Origin: an uncultured Collinsella sp. | GTDB taxonomy: Bacteria > Actinomycetota > Coriobacteriia > Coriobacteriales > Coriobacteriaceae | Reading direction: 5' to 3' | Length of the DNA stretch: 25,500 nt | NCBI GenBank assembly: GCA_900551815.1 | Contig: URXE01000034.1 | Location: forward strand, 1 to 25,500 | Shown here: piece after piece, positions 1-6,325 of the stretch | Numbering within the stretch: the first letter of the stretch is position 1 | How the letters are laid out: the number at the start of each line of letters is the position of its first letter | Notes under the pieces: model-generated | The model's input: the letters and a program-made list of their open reading frames with translations, nothing else | The model's database searches: none | What the model was told of the DNA's origin: nothing | Made by a program: the position numbers and the translations under genes

Positions 1-373
1 CCGGAGCGGAGATGACGACCTTCTTGGCGCCAGCGTTGATGTGGGCCTGAGCCTTAGCCTTGCTGGTGTAGAAGCCAGTGCACTCGAGAACGACGTCGAC
101 GTCGAGGTCGCCCCAAGGCAGGTTGTTGGCGTCGGCCTCCTTGTAGATCTTGATCTCCTTGCCGTCAACGGTGATGGAATCCTCGCCAGCAACGACCTCG
201 TGATCGCGAGCGTAGTTGCCCTGCGTGGAGTCGTACTTCAGCAGGTAAGCGAGCATATCGGGAGAGGTGAGGTCGTTGATAGCGACGATCTCGGAGCCCT
301 CATGACCGAACATCTGACGGAAAGCCAGACGACCGATGCGACCGAAGCCGTTAATAGCAACCTTTACTGCCAT
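1..373 (-). CDS. gap: Glyceraldehyde-3-phosphate dehydrogenase, N-terminal part (partial)
   Basis: Cytosolic glycolytic enzyme that oxidises glyceraldehyde-3-phosphate to 1,3-bisphosphoglycerate with NAD+ and phosphate. The 124 visible codons begin MAVKVAINGFGRIGRLAFRQ, the classic Rossmann NAD-binding start (GFGRIGR), and continue through AINDLTSPDMLAYLLKYDS and VLECTGFYTSKAKAQAHI to GAKKVVISAP, where the window ends. The catalytic Cys lies beyond the edge. The ATG at 373 is chosen because an AGGAG ribosome binding site lies 7 nt upstream. It follows whiA on the same strand, as in other actinobacteria, but the 193-bp gap holds a TATATT box and a LacI-type palindrome, so independent control is likely. 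Confidence 0.96.
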   Translation of the reverse strand, partial: MAVKVAINGFGRIGRLAFRQMFGHEGSEIVAINDLTSPDMLAYLLKYDSTQGNYARDHEVVAGEDSITVDGKEIKIYKEADANNLPWGDLDVDVVLECTGFYTSKAKAQAHINAGAKKVVISAP

Positions 374-445
374 TGTGTCTCCTTTCGTAAGGCCCCCGCG
401 AGCTACAGCGCCCGCCGTTGAGGCCCACAAACTAACCACTCGCCT

Positions 446-451
446 AATATA
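446..451 (-). promoter_or_regulatory. Candidate -10 box for gap
   Basis: On the minus strand this reads TATATT, about 73 nt before the gap start codon, with a run of eight A just upstream (an UP-like or bent tract). I see no good -35 hexamer at 16-18 nt, so the assignment rests on the -10 match and on the AT-rich character of the gap. Confidence 0.45.
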
Positions 452-507
452 CCTTTTTTTTGACTTGAATTTCACGAGAATGCTCGAAATTGAAAATCAA
501 ATTTACG

Positions 508-521
508 TTAAAACGTTTTAA
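508..521. promoter_or_regulatory. LacI/CcpA-type palindrome upstream of gap
   Basis: TTAAAACGTTTTAA is a perfect 14-bp palindrome with the central CG typical of LacI-family operators, including the CcpA cre core. It lies about 57-70 bp upstream of the candidate gap -10 box, a position that would suit an activator or an upstream repressor site. A related but incomplete AAACGTTTTA occurs at 13212-13221, ahead of the sialic acid operon. No LacI-family gene is in the window, so the binding protein is unknown. Confidence 0.5.
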
Positions 522-566
522 AGAATAAAATAGCAGTTAAACCACCATAAAAGCTATTGCGTTAAA

Positions 567-1496
567 CTACCTGCTTGCTTCAATGAGCTTTTCAAGGCGC
601 AAAACACGGTGATACAAGGCCGACTTCGACAAAGGAGGGTCGGCCATTTCCCCCAAATCTCGCAGCGAGAGATCGGGGTAACGCTCGCGTAAGTCACAAA
701 AGACTGCCAGAGCGTCCGGCAGCGTTTCACGCAAACCGCGCCGATCAAGCTCATCGATGAGCGCAAGCTGATGTTGGGCGGCACCGGCACTTCTGGTCTG
801 GTTGGCAAGCTCTGCGTTCACGCGACGATTCACGTCGTTCTTCACCAGCTTAACCGCACGGGCCTCTTCAATCTCGGCAACGCTGCGCTTGGCGCCAATC
901 AGCTGTAGCAGACGTTTAATCTCCTCGGCACTCTTGATGTACACGGCATACGAGCCGCGACGCGCATTGACGCGGGCGTGAACTCCAATCTGCTCCAGAA
1001 GATCGCAAAGTCCCTTTGCATACTCCTCGCCCTGAACCGCGATCTCCAAATGAAAATCGCCACGCGGGTCGGCAACAAAGCCTCCGGCAATCAGCGCACC
1101 GCGAATATAGGCGAGCCTGCAGCAAGGACGGGCGACGATGTGGCGCGGCACACCCGCGACGAGCCCTCCCCTACGGTCGAGAATGCCCAGCAGCACCAGA
1201 GCCTTATCCAAATCGGGCTGATCGGGCAAGGTGATGAGATAGTTTCGCACCTTGTGCAGGACCGACTTACGAACCGTGAATTCGGTCTTGAGCTTAAGGA
1301 TACGATGCGTCAGCGCAATCATCGTGCGCGCCACAGCACCCGTCTCGGTCGCGACCGTCAAGCGGTACCGTCCCGAGCCCGCCAACGAAAGCGTGCCGCT
1401 CACACGCGTGAGCGCAGCAAGCGTCGACAAATCGCAGTATTCGCATTCTGGTTCGCAGCGCGCAAGCTCGTCACGCACCTCAGCGGTAAACGACAT
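567..1496 (-). CDS. whiA: WhiA, DNA-binding regulator
   Basis: WhiA is a transcription and cell-division regulator of Gram-positive bacteria, built from a degenerate LAGLIDADG homing-endonuclease fold followed by a C-terminal helix-turn-helix. The 309-residue product has the usual length. It begins MSFTAEVRDELAR, has the conserved CCRLAYIRGALIAGGFVADP segment near residues 124-143, and ends with the HTH-like LSLRDLGEMADPPLSKSALY region. It starts 6 nt after the rapZ stop, so the two genes are surely co-transcribed. Its ribosome binding site is weak (AGG, 5 nt from the ATG), which suggests some translational coupling to rapZ. Members of this family no longer cut DNA. Confidence 0.95.
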   Translation of the reverse strand: MSFTAEVRDELARCEPECEYCDLSTLAALTRVSGTLSLAGSGRYRLTVATETGAVARTMIALTHRILKLKTEFTVRKSVLHKVRNYLITLPDQPDLDKALVLLGILDRRGGLVAGVPRHIVARPCCRLAYIRGALIAGGFVADPRGDFHLEIAVQGEEYAKGLCDLLEQIGVHARVNARRGSYAVYIKSAEEIKRLLQLIGAKRSVAEIEEARAVKLVKNDVNRRVNAELANQTRSAGAAQHQLALIDELDRRGLRETLPDALAVFCDLRERYPDLSLRDLGEMADPPLSKSALYHRVLRLEKLIEASR

Positions 1497-1502
1497 GTAA
1501 AC

Positions 1503-2423
1503 CTATGCCTTCGTGTTGGCACGCGACAGGTCACGGTGGGAGATGCTCACGTGATACTGAGCACCCTCCAGGTAGCGGGCCGTGGCCTCGGCAATGGCGA
1601 CGCTACGGTGCTGTCCGCCTGTGCAGCCGATAGCAATGGAGAGCTGCGGCTTGCCCTCTGCGATATAACCCGGCATGACCGTATCGAGCAGCTGGGTCCA
1701 GGCCTTCCAGAACTCCTGGGTCTTGGGGTGGTCCAAGACAAAATCGGAGACCTTCTTATCGAGACCGGTCATGGTGCGCATCTCGGGATCGTAGAAAGGA
1801 TTGGGCAAGAAGCGAACATCGATCATGATGTCCGCCTCGACGGGCATGCCGTGCTTAAAACCAAACGAGAACACGTGGACATCCATAAGCTGCTGGTCGG
1901 ACAGCTCGGAAAAAGCCATGCGCAGCTTGTTGCGCAAGGCAGAAGTGCGCAAGCGGCTCGTGTCGATAATCATATCGGCTCGATCACGAACGCCCTGCAG
2001 CTGCAGACGTTCACGCTGAATAGCGTCGGCCGTGGTCTCCCCCGGCTTTGCAATGGGATGGCGGCGACGATTTTCGCTATACCGGCGAATCAGCACCTCG
2101 TCAGACGCCTCGAGAAACACAATGTCGCAGCTCATCTCGCGCTCTTCCAGTGCGGCAACAGCATCGAGCAGCTCATCGAACAAGCCCTGGCTACGTAGGT
2201 CGCAGGTAACGGCAAGGTGCCTGCCCACGCCCGTATTGATACCAACGAGCTCAGCAAGCTGGGCAATCAGGCGTGGAGGCAGGTTGTCGATACAAAAATA
2301 GCCCATGTCCTCAAACACATGCATGGCTTGCGTTCGGCCCGAGCCGGACATTCCGGTGATGATAACGATATCGGGGATACGCTCCGAGCGCTCCGCCGCA
2401 TCCATGGCATCTCCCTTTTGCAT
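1503..2423 (-). CDS. rapZ: RapZ/YvcJ family nucleotide-binding protein
   Basis: RapZ is a P-loop protein. In enterobacteria it is an RNA adaptor controlling GlcN-6-P synthase mRNA decay; in Gram-positives YvcJ binds and hydrolyses nucleotides and its role is less clear. The 306-residue product shows the P-loop GMSGSGRTQAMHVFEDMGYF near residues 24-43, a central DIVFLEASDEVLIRRY segment and the C-terminal GCTGGQHRSV motif. Arg replaces the P-loop Lys, as is common in actinobacterial members. The ATG at 2423 is favoured by AGGAGG placed 6 nt upstream; a second in-frame ATG six codons later (2405) has a weaker GGGAG. An amino-sugar link is plausible because the gene immediately upstream on this strand makes GlcNAc-6-P. 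Confidence 0.95.
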   Translation of the reverse strand: MQKGDAMDAAERSERIPDIVIITGMSGSGRTQAMHVFEDMGYFCIDNLPPRLIAQLAELVGINTGVGRHLAVTCDLRSQGLFDELLDAVAALEEREMSCDIVFLEASDEVLIRRYSENRRRHPIAKPGETTADAIQRERLQLQGVRDRADMIIDTSRLRTSALRNKLRMAFSELSDQQLMDVHVFSFGFKHGMPVEADIMIDVRFLPNPFYDPEMRTMTGLDKKVSDFVLDHPKTQEFWKAWTQLLDTVMPGYIAEGKPQLSIAIGCTGGQHRSVAIAEATARYLEGAQYHVSISHRDLSRANTKA

Positions 2424-2432
2424 GTGTGCCTC

Positions 2433-2470
2433 CTAAAACAAGCGCGGGACCCGGCCAGCGGATCCCGCGC
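2433..2470 (-). terminator. Terminator-like hairpin between nanE and rapZ
   Basis: On the minus strand an 8-bp perfect stem (GCGCGGGA/TCCCGCGC, extended by two more pairs past one mismatch) is followed by TTGTTTTAG. It should end the sialic acid operon transcript. The T-rich tail runs straight into the AGGAGG of rapZ, so it lies inside any rapZ leader that starts at the candidate -10 box 2489-2494. Confidence 0.65.
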
Positions 2471-2488
2471 GATCAATTGCCTTTATTG

Positions 2489-2494
2489 AGTATA
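2489..2494 (-). promoter_or_regulatory. Candidate -10 box for rapZ-whiA
   Basis: TATACT on the minus strand, five of six matches to the consensus. It lies between the nanE stop and the terminator hairpin. No convincing -35 box is present, so the call is tentative. If real, the transcript would carry the hairpin 2442-2470 in its leader. Confidence 0.35.
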
Positions 2495-2521
2495 CCGCCC
2501 CAAGCGGATACGAGGCCTGTC

Positions 2522-3208
2522 TTACGCCTCAAGCGCAGCCTTGAACCAACTTGTAATACTCGTGGGGTGCGTGATAGCGGTGCCAACGACAACGGCCCAC
2601 GCGCCGGCGTCGATTGCAGCGCGAGCCTCCTCGGGCGTATGCACGCGGCCCTCGCAAATGATGGGAAGGCCGGGAAATTCCTCGGTCGCCTGACGCAGGA
2701 GCGGCAGATCGGGGCCATCGGCCATGGTGCAGTCGATGGCGGCAACACCGTGAGAGAGCGTGGTGGATACAAGGTCGAAGCCCATATCAACCGCACGGCG
2801 AATGTCCTCGATGGTGGCACAATCCGCCATCAGGAGCACACCCTCCTCGTGCAGCGGGCGGAAGGTATCCTCGACCGACTTGCCATCGGGACGCGGACGA
2901 TCGGTGGCGTCGATCGCCACGATATCGGCACCCGCAGCAACGCAGGCGCGAGCATGACGCAGCGTCGGCGTGATGTAAACGCCCTCGTGCCCATCCTTCC
3001 ACAGGCCGATAACAGGAACCTCACAGCGGCCCTTAATGGCGGCAATGTCGGCAAGGCCCTGGCAGCGAATGGCGGCGGCGCCGCCAAGCTCGCAAGCGCG
3101 AGACATTTGAGCCATGGTCTCGGGCGTACGAAGCGGCTCGCCCATATACGCCTGAACGCTCACGACGAGTTTACCCTTCAGGGACTGGATCAAAGGATCG
3201 ACGGTCAT
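2522..3208 (-). CDS. nanE: N-acetylmannosamine-6-phosphate 2-epimerase
   Basis: Cytosolic TIM-barrel enzyme that converts ManNAc-6-phosphate to GlcNAc-6-phosphate, the last dedicated step of sialic acid breakdown. The 228-residue product carries family hallmarks: LVVSVQAYMGEPLRTPETM near the start, GGAAAIRCQG, PVIGLWKD with the expected catalytic Lys, ITPT, GADIVAIDATDRPRP, LLMADCATIED, STTLSHG and ICEGRVHTPEEA with the expected catalytic Glu. I start at the ATG at 3208, with AAAGG 11 nt upstream. An upstream GTG at 3247 would put the N-terminus inside a hairpin and add residues not seen in the family. It is the last gene of the set and is followed by a terminator-like hairpin. Confidence 0.93.
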   Translation of the reverse strand: MTVDPLIQSLKGKLVVSVQAYMGEPLRTPETMAQMSRACELGGAAAIRCQGLADIAAIKGRCEVPVIGLWKDGHEGVYITPTLRHARACVAAGADIVAIDATDRPRPDGKSVEDTFRPLHEEGVLLMADCATIEDIRRAVDMGFDLVSTTLSHGVAAIDCTMADGPDLPLLRQATEEFPGLPIICEGRVHTPEEARAAIDAGAWAVVVGTAITHPTSITSWFKAALEA

Positions 3209-3233
3209 GTTCGACTCAACCTTTCTCAAAACA

Positions 3234-3331
3234 GCCTTCTGAGACACCGCACCTTGACGTTCAAACCGTCGCTCGCGTACCGAAGTACGCTTCGCTCCTC
3301 TTTCACGTCAATCTGCGGCACCTCAGAAGGC
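3234..3331 (-). repeat. 98-nt imperfect palindrome between nanK and nanE
   Basis: GCCTTCTGAG at 3234-3243 is exactly complementary to CTCAGAAGGC at 3322-3331. Further in, CCGCA and TTGACGT on the left arm match their complements on the right arm. The centre, read on the transcribed strand, is GCGTAC-TTCG-GTACGC, a stem capped by the very stable cUUCGg tetraloop. It fills almost the whole gap between the two genes. It could be an mRNA stabiliser, a partial terminator (TGTTTT follows) or a genomic palindromic repeat. Confidence 0.8.
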
Positions 3332-3348
3332 GCACTTGGTAGTTATAT

Positions 3349-4314
3349 TTACTTCAACGACGCAAGAAGGTGTTCGGCGGCACCGATGAGCGGCGCGTCG
3401 CCCTCCAGAGAGCCGATGAGAATCGGCGTGTCCTGAAGCGGATCGAGCGCCTGGCTGGCATAGCCCTCGTGCACCGAATCCTTCCACGTCTGCGAACGCC
3501 AATCGGGACCTTGGTGAATCACGCCGCCCGAAAGCACGATGACCTCAGGGTCCAAAATGTTAGCGAGCGAGCCCAAGCTGGCACCCAGCGCAAAGCCGGC
3601 GTCATGGATGACCTCGGTCGCCTTTGCGTCGCCCGCACGGCACAGGTCGTTCACGTCGCGACCGACCGAAGGGCGGCTGGGGTCGACGCGACCGAAGCGC
3701 TCGTCGTACATACGGCCAATCGAGGTGCCCGAGGCTACCGACTCAAGATGGCCAGAACGACCACAGGCGCAGGGAATGCCGGCGGCAGCCGAGCACTCGA
3801 TGTGGCCCATATGACCGGCAGCGCCATGGAAGCCCTGCATCACGCGGCCGTTCTCGACATATGCGCCGCCGATGCCCGTGCCGATGCCCAGGCACAAGAC
3901 GGAGAACTTGCCCTTGCCGACGCCCCAGTGGGCCTCGCCCAGAGCATGAGCCTGCACGTCGCCCACAACGGCAACGGGAAGACCAAGGTCCTCGCGCAGA
4001 CGCGGCCCCAACTGAACGCCGGACCAGCCGGGCATAATCTCGTTGGCATACGCGATGGCGCCCGTCTTGGGATCGACGACGCCTGCGGCACCGATACCGA
4101 CACCGAGGACCTCGACATCGGGATTCGCCTCAAGAGCGGCCTTGATGGACGCCTCGATCCGCTGGAAGACGGCCTCGCCGCCCTCCTGGGCCTCGGTAGG
4201 AACCTCGGCCTCAAATACGGGATGGGGCACGCTGCCGTCAGCCGGGTACTCCATAATGGCGGTCGCGATCTTAGTTCCGCCGATATCGACAGAGCAGACG
4301 TACTTGTTCTCCAT
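3349..4314 (-). CDS. nanK: ROK-family sugar kinase, probable N-acetylmannosamine kinase
   Basis: ROK kinases phosphorylate sugars; between nanA and nanE the likely substrate is ManNAc, giving ManNAc-6-phosphate. The 321-residue product shows the phosphate-binding DIGGTK (residues 10-15), GVGIGAAGVVDP, a GD (D119) at the position of the usual catalytic ND, LGIGTGIGGAYV, and the ROK zinc region GHMGH...CACGRSGHLES. The third Cys of the usual CxCGxxGC motif is His189 here; His can still bind zinc. The ATG at 4314 is chosen because AAGGAG lies 6 nt upstream; an earlier in-frame start at 4341 lacks this. Glucokinase or a GlcNAc kinase cannot be excluded on sequence alone. Confidence 0.88.
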   Translation of the reverse strand: MENKYVCSVDIGGTKIATAIMEYPADGSVPHPVFEAEVPTEAQEGGEAVFQRIEASIKAALEANPDVEVLGVGIGAAGVVDPKTGAIAYANEIMPGWSGVQLGPRLREDLGLPVAVVGDVQAHALGEAHWGVGKGKFSVLCLGIGTGIGGAYVENGRVMQGFHGAAGHMGHIECSAAAGIPCACGRSGHLESVASGTSIGRMYDERFGRVDPSRPSVGRDVNDLCRAGDAKATEVIHDAGFALGASLGSLANILDPEVIVLSGGVIHQGPDWRSQTWKDSVHEGYASQALDPLQDTPILIGSLEGDAPLIGAAEHLLASLK

Positions 4315-4385
4315 GTCGTTCTCCTTAGGAGATAAAAACAACTACAGGAAATGAAGGCGGTGTTATCGCCGAAGCATGATAAAGG

Positions 4386-4481
4386 TTTCCCAGGTGCCCG
4401 AGGTTGGGGTGAAAGTGGTCGGGCGTTGACCTAATGGGTCACGCCCGACCACTTGAGCCCCAAGATCGGGTGCCTGGGGAA
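4386..4481 (-). repeat. 96-nt near-perfect palindrome between nanA and nanK
   Basis: Two 46-nt arms (4386-4431 and 4436-4481) are complementary at most positions around a four-base TAAT loop, with an uninterrupted 14-bp core AAGTGGTCGGGCGT. The outer end lies 3 bp from the nanA stop codon, and no strong U-run follows on the transcribed strand. It is therefore more likely an mRNA-processing or stabilising structure, or a dispersed palindromic repeat, than a simple terminator. Confidence 0.85.
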
Positions 4482-4484
4482 GCT

Positions 4485-5405
4485 TTACAGGAGACCGTTG
4501 TCCTGGAGGACCTTCTTAATCGCCTCGACGTTCTCGCCGGTCATGGCCTTCACCGGGCGCGGCATGGTCGGGCTGTCGAAGATACCCATGAGGTTCATAG
4601 CGGTCTTGAAGGCGCCGACGCCACCGGCATAGCCCTGGACGCCCGAGGTGACATCCCAGATGTGCGAAATCTCATTGAGGCGATCCTGCTCGGCCTTGAC
4701 GGTAGCCCAGTCACCAGCCTGAGCGGCCTTCCACTGACGCACGTAGCCCTCGGGCTCAACGTTGGCGAGACCCGGGACGGAACCGTCGGCGCCACCGAGG
4801 TAGGCACCGTCAACGACGACCTCGTGACCGGTGAGGATGCTCATCGGATGACCGTTCTTCTCGTTCTCCTGAACGAGGTAGCGGAACGAGATGTCATCAC
4901 CCGAGGAATCCTTGACGCCGGCCAGGACGCCCTCGGCGCCGAGCTTAGCAAGGAGCTTCCAGGGGAGCTTGGTGTGGACGCAGACGGGAATGTCATAGGC
5001 AAAGATGGGCAGGTCGAGCTCCTCGTGCAGGATGCGGAAGTGCTCCTCGACCTCGGTCATGCCCTGCAGGGCATAGAACGGGCAGGTGGCGACAAGCGCA
5101 TCGGCACCCAGCTCCTGAGCGACCTTGCCGTGCTCGATCATGCGCTCGGTCTCGGTGTCGATGATGCCGACCAGAACAGGCACGCGGTGGTCGACGATGC
5201 GCACGGCCTCGGCGACAATCTGGCGACGGCGCTCGTCGGTGGAGAAGACGACCTCGCCCGAGGATCCCAGGAAGAACAGGCCATCGACGCCGGCATCTAT
5301 CATGCGGTTGATGCTGCGCTCAAAGGAGGCAACATCGAGCTGGTGGTCTTCGGTATCGGGAACAACGACGGGAGGGATAACGCCGGTGAATTTCTGAGTT
5401 GCCAC
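4485..5405 (-). CDS. nanA: N-acetylneuraminate lyase (DapA/NAL superfamily aldolase)
   Basis: Predicted to cleave N-acetylneuraminate into N-acetylmannosamine and pyruvate in the cytosol. The 306-residue product is a class I aldolase of the DHDPS/NAL family: GVIPPVVVPDT near the start, the pyruvate-binding FFLGSSGEVVFST loop, the catalytic Tyr in FAYDIPVCVHTKLP, and the Schiff-base Lys in LAGVKDSSGDD. I choose the GTG at 5405 because AAGGAG lies 6 nt upstream and the family N-terminus then fits; the longer reading from 5489 overlaps the upstream gene. The family also includes dihydrodipicolinate synthase and other 2-oxo-acid aldolases, so the specificity call rests on nanK and nanE next door. 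A GCGGC/GCCGC hairpin lies at 5431-5445 in its leader. Confidence 0.87.
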   Translation of the reverse strand: MATQKFTGVIPPVVVPDTEDHQLDVASFERSINRMIDAGVDGLFFLGSSGEVVFSTDERRRQIVAEAVRIVDHRVPVLVGIIDTETERMIEHGKVAQELGADALVATCPFYALQGMTEVEEHFRILHEELDLPIFAYDIPVCVHTKLPWKLLAKLGAEGVLAGVKDSSGDDISFRYLVQENEKNGHPMSILTGHEVVVDGAYLGGADGSVPGLANVEPEGYVRQWKAAQAGDWATVKAEQDRLNEISHIWDVTSGVQGYAGGVGAFKTAMNLMGIFDSPTMPRPVKAMTGENVEAIKKVLQDNGLL

Positions 5406-5473
5406 AAGAATCTCCTTAGTTGTCTGGCGAGCGGCCCTATGCCGCCCACTCTTGTTGGCAGTGTCCAGGCCGT

Positions 5474-6325
5474 CTAGGCCAAAGAACACGGGTAGAACGT
5501 TTGGTTAAAGAAGTCGACGACTTCGTTTTCGAACGCATTGATGCGCTCGTGAGCGTATTTGGCATAGATGATATGCCTTCGGTCACACTCAAGACCGTTG
5601 AATACGGCAAACTGACCCTTGGGATCGCTCACGGCGTCCATAAGCGATGTGCCCATGAGCACCGATCCGCGCACCCGAGACGACAGAGCCTCGAGGCCAC
5701 CGGGGATTGGATTGGCAACCGCCGTGCAGGCAAGGCCCCGCTCGTCCAGAGCAGAAACCGCCAGCGCGACGCCGCCGCCAAAGCCCTCGCCCCACGCAAA
5801 AATGCGATCGGGGTCCACGCCATCAAGATTGCGCGCGACCTTCGCCAACGCGCAACCCCAACGGACGCGCTCGACAAAAGCGGGCGAAGCAATTCCCCGC
5901 TGCAGGTCGTCCGCACCAGCAACATCATCATCCAGTGCAAGCACGGCATATCCCATGGCGGCAAATCTCGTCATGTGATGCCAGCCGCGCACAGGCCGAT
6001 CGATGTCGTGGAACATCAGGCACAGCGGCACGCGCTCAGATACTCGGGCACGACCGACAGGCTCAATCAAACGAGCGTGGACCGCATCGTCACCGAGCTT
6101 AAAGGAAACCTCCGAGTAACGGGCGCAAGGGTTAACAAAGTCAATTGCCGTAATGGCCAGGCCTTGAATCTCAAGATTCGAAGCGCATGTCTCTAAATCA
6201 GAAACATCTGCTTGGACATCACCGTGCCAGTCCCGATATTCTGCGAGCCTTGACGAAACCGTCCCAGTAATCCCCGCAAGCTCGGGGACAATCAACTCAT
6301 CGATATTGCTCTCGCATTTAGACAT
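5474..6325 (-). CDS. AXE1-like alpha/beta-hydrolase lacking the nucleophile Ser (probable pseudo-esterase)
   Basis: A 283-residue alpha/beta-hydrolase, paralogous to the esterase directly upstream. The two align through the oxyanion segment (CLMFHDIDRPVRGW versus VLQFHGYPGASRSW), the nucleophile elbow (DRIFAWGEGFGGG versus TRVYVNGASQGGG) and the acid/base end (MDAVSDP...YAHERI versus ADIVCPP...FGHEEI). Asp and His are kept, but the elbow Ser is Gly (codon GGC), so the normal ester-hydrolysis chemistry should be lost. About 40 residues between elbow and Asp loop, a lid region in the paralogue, are also missing. Start and stop overlap the upstream gene by 8 nt (ATGTCTAA), so translation is coupled. 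There is no frameshift or stop, so it looks maintained; a regulatory or partner role is an inference. Confidence 0.85.
   Translation of the reverse strand: MSKCESNIDELIVPELAGITGTVSSRLAEYRDWHGDVQADVSDLETCASNLEIQGLAITAIDFVNPCARYSEVSFKLGDDAVHARLIEPVGRARVSERVPLCLMFHDIDRPVRGWHHMTRFAAMGYAVLALDDDVAGADDLQRGIASPAFVERVRWGCALAKVARNLDGVDPDRIFAWGEGFGGGVALAVSALDERGLACTAVANPIPGGLEALSSRVRGSVLMGTSLMDAVSDPKGQFAVFNGLECDRRHIIYAKYAHERINAFENEVVDFFNQTFYPCSLA

Noticed and set aside
1503..2423. Arg in place of Lys in the RapZ P-loop as a sign of inactivation
   Set aside because: Arg at this position is, to my knowledge, usual in actinobacterial RapZ proteins, and the rest of the protein is intact.
3209..3247. A longer nanE starting at GTG 3247
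   Set aside because: It would place the N-terminus inside the long palindrome, adds 13 residues not typical of the family, and the ATG at 3208 gives the usual length.
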